Positions 62,532 to 64,000 of a stretch of 64,000 bases of DNA are shown one piece after another. The stretch comes from CAYUWG01 sp964448285 (GTDB lineage Bacteria > Bacteroidota > Ignavibacteria > SZUA-365), in NCBI GenBank assembly GCA_964448285.1, contig CAYUWG010000007.1, forward strand, positions 26,359 to 90,358. Direction: 5' to 3'. Within the stretch, counting starts at the first letter, position 1. Each line of letters starts with the position of its first letter. The notes below the pieces were generated by a model, which was not told the DNA's origin, searched no databases, and saw nothing but the letters and a program-made list of their open reading frames with translations. The translations under genes and the position numbers were made by a program.

Positions 62532-63005
62532 TCACCTCGCATGTGCTTTGCCGTACACGTCGGTGAGTTGCAAGTGCGTCGCTTGCAACCGCTGCGAAAC
62601 GATGATGGCAAAGCGCTTCATCAGGTCGTAGCCCAATGCCGGATTCGCTTCGCTCTTGTTGCGAAGGCATTCGCCGTCGAACGCAATGGCACGCGTGTGA
62701 TCGATCGCCCGCGCGTCGAATTGCGACCGATAGGGCGGGAACAACCACGACCAACCGAGAAGGTCGCCCTGTCCGATGGTCTGGACCGTGAAGGAGCCGC
62801 GCCCGGGAATGAAAATTTCGAGCGAGACGCATCCCTGGCGAATCAAATAGAATCGCATCGCATCGTCACCCTGCCGGTAAATGAAATCCCCCGCTTTGAA
62901 GCGAACGTTCGACGCGCACCCGGTGACAAGCGCGAGATGCTCGGGATTCATTCCTCGGAAGAACGGTTGTTCGGTAATTATTTTTTCTAATGTCTCAGTT
63001 TCCAT
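62532..63005 (-). CDS. Cyclic-nucleotide-binding domain protein in the hydrogenase operon
   Basis: 157 residues: a single CRP-type cNMP-binding domain (about 15-125) with FKAGDFIYRQGDDAMRFYLI, GQGDLLGWSWLFPPYRSQFD and ARAIDHTRAIAFDGECL. It ends after the dimerisation helix, without the helix-turn-helix of CRP/FNR regulators. So it is not a DNA-binding regulator and is more likely an accessory or allosteric subunit of the hydrogenase. It overlaps the beta gene by 11 bp and sits between beta and gamma. Confidence 0.9.
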   Translation of the reverse strand: METETLEKIITEQPFFRGMNPEHLALVTGCASNVRFKAGDFIYRQGDDAMRFYLIRQGCVSLEIFIPGRGSFTVQTIGQGDLLGWSWLFPPYRSQFDARAIDHTRAIAFDGECLRNKSEANPALGYDLMKRFAIIVSQRLQATHLQLTDVYGKAHAR

Positions 63006-64000
63006 GTGTGACCTCTTCGTTCAATGATTGTGTGGGAACAGTCCTGGATTGTAATGCCACGATTTCTTCCGTGACATCGATGCCGGCCGGACACCATGTG
63101 ATGCATCGACCGCAACCGACGCAGCCAGATGTGCCGAACTGTTCGATCCATGCAGCGAACTTGTGCGTCAGCCATTGACGATACCGCGCCGCACGGGAAA
63201 ACCGCACGCTTCCGCCATGGATGTAACTATGGCTGAGCATGAAGCAGGAGTCCCAGTGACGCGTGCGATACGCCTTCTCGCCGGACAGGTCTGTCGTGTC
63301 ATCGATCGTCGAGCAGAAGCACGTCGGACAGACCATCGTGCAGTTCCCACATGCGAAGCATCGCTCTCCGGTCTCCTGCCAGCGGGCATGATCGTGGCGA
63401 AACGGCAGCCACGATTCGATGCCATCGGTTTCGACGGTTCGTTTCATCGAATCCTTCGCAGCGTGGATTTCCTCCTGAGCCGATGCAATCTCGCGATCAG
63501 TCGCGTCACGGAGTTCCAGCGATGTCAGCACTTCGTGTCCCTCGGTGGAGTGTGCCGTGATGACGAAGCCGTGATCCTCGCACAAGGTCGTTTCCGTCAG
63601 AATGATATCGGCACCGTCATGAAGCTCGGGACCGGTACCCATCGATACGCAGAAGCATGTTCGCACAGGTCTCGTGCAGTTCACTGCGACAACGAAGCTC
63701 CGCGCTCTGTTCGCACGGTATGCATGAGCAGCCGGCGTTTCAAAAACTGCGCGTTCAGTAATCTGCAATGCATGAACATCGCAGGGGCGAACACCGAAGA
63801 ACGCCCGTTTCGCCGGCTCTTGCATTTCGGTATGCAATTGAATGTCGTTGTTCTCGCGATGAAAGATGTGAATCGGAACGCCGGTCGGCGCGAAGAATCG
63901 CTTCAGTGATTGCGGTCCTACGGCATATCCGAAGAGCAAGCGCCCGCCTTCTTTGTGTAAGCGGTATGTGCTCTTGTCCTGTGAATCCGAAACGCCGGTC
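62995..64000 (-). CDS. hydB: Group 3b hydrogenase beta subunit (4Fe-4S), N-terminus cut by window edge
   Basis: At least 334 codons are open to the right edge; the in-frame sequence continues upstream of the first internal Met as DKSTYRLHKEGGRLLFGYAV, so the true start is outside. Iron-sulfur motifs: FFGVRPCDVHAL, CTRPVRTCFC, the ferredoxin pair CFACGNCTMVCPTCFC and CVGCGRCITWCPAGIDVTEE. This matches the beta subunit of group 3b hydrogenases, which relays electrons to the gamma flavoprotein. First visible gene of the operon. Confidence 0.93.
   Translation of the reverse strand, partial: TGVSDSQDKSTYRLHKEGGRLLFGYAVGPQSLKRFFAPTGVPIHIFHRENNDIQLHTEMQEPAKRAFFGVRPCDVHALQITERAVFETPAAHAYRANRARSFVVAVNCTRPVRTCFCVSMGTGPELHDGADIILTETTLCEDHGFVITAHSTEGHEVLTSLELRDATDREIASAQEEIHAAKDSMKRTVETDGIESWLPFRHDHARWQETGERCFACGNCTMVCPTCFCSTIDDTTDLSGEKAYRTRHWDSCFMLSHSYIHGGSVRFSRAARYRQWLTHKFAAWIEQFGTSGCVGCGRCITWCPAGIDVTEEIVALQSRTVPTQSLNEEVTHGN

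Noticed and set aside
1..64000. tRNA and rRNA genes, insertion-sequence transposases, integrases
   Set aside because: None recognised on either strand by reading; a covariance-model search would be needed to be certain about tRNAs.

Overview
The window looks like a draft-genome scaffold (one 100-base N gap at 5257-5356) from a member of the Bacteroidota/Chlorobiota superphylum, most likely an Ignavibacteriota- or Kapabacteria-like lineage. The grounds are several large secreted proteins ending in type IX secretion (T9SS) C-terminal sorting domains with the usual NYPNPF-type motif, choice-of-anchor D (ASH/Ig-like) and YCF48/BNR repeat proteins, a FISUMP lipoprotein, a propeller/Y_Y_Y histidine kinase and a group 3b NiFe hydrogenase. 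The taxonomic call is inference from protein style; no rRNA or tRNA gene was seen.

Layout: 1-3519 is a truncated giant choice-of-anchor D secreted protein. 3676-5191 holds a flippase-like membrane protein and a SUI1/YciH factor. 5200-5570 is a repeat zone with the assembly gap, leading directly into a 1688-residue multi-PAS/REC/DegS-type histidine kinase (5548-10614). 10683-14417 is a two-gene unit, an endolysin-like M15 peptidase and a membrane patatin phospholipase. 14652-22973 holds a T9SS protein built of about 46-residue repeats, a frameshifted TrmH-family methyltransferase remnant, a SAM methyltransferase/YbaK pair, a YciI protein and a GH26-like/GH30 double glycosidase. 23035-26785 is a defence-type block: an AlbA_2 ATP-binding regulator and a two-gene restriction-modification system. 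27018-31864 is a sigma factor with a 7-codon leader ORF followed by three tightly spaced secreted-protein genes, including a putative zinc metalloprotease.

31970-34214 encodes EgtB and EgtD (ergothioneine synthesis), followed by a small membrane protein and tryptophanase. 36391-38104 is a 689-bp tandem duplication of a small secreted-protein gene beside a sigma-factor fragment. 38436-46204 holds a VIT/VWA T9SS protein, a BNR-repeat protein, a small exported protein and a propeller histidine kinase/LuxR response regulator pair. 46515-52239 holds a FISUMP lipoprotein, two orphan T9SS-tail fragments, a GH38-like T9SS protein with a lipoprotein, and a 46-codon HsdM remnant. 52528-54055 holds an endonuclease/exonuclease/phosphatase-family protein and a small membrane protein.

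From 54116 to the right edge, one minus-strand operon encodes a bidirectional group 3b NiFe hydrogenase in transcription order beta (cut by the window edge), cNMP-binding protein, gamma, delta, alpha, maturation protease, HypA, HypF, HypC, HypD, HypE. Genes overlap or abut throughout, so structural and maturation proteins are probably co-expressed. HypB is not present in the window, and the HypA lacks its zinc-binding module, which is the most unusual single-gene observation here.
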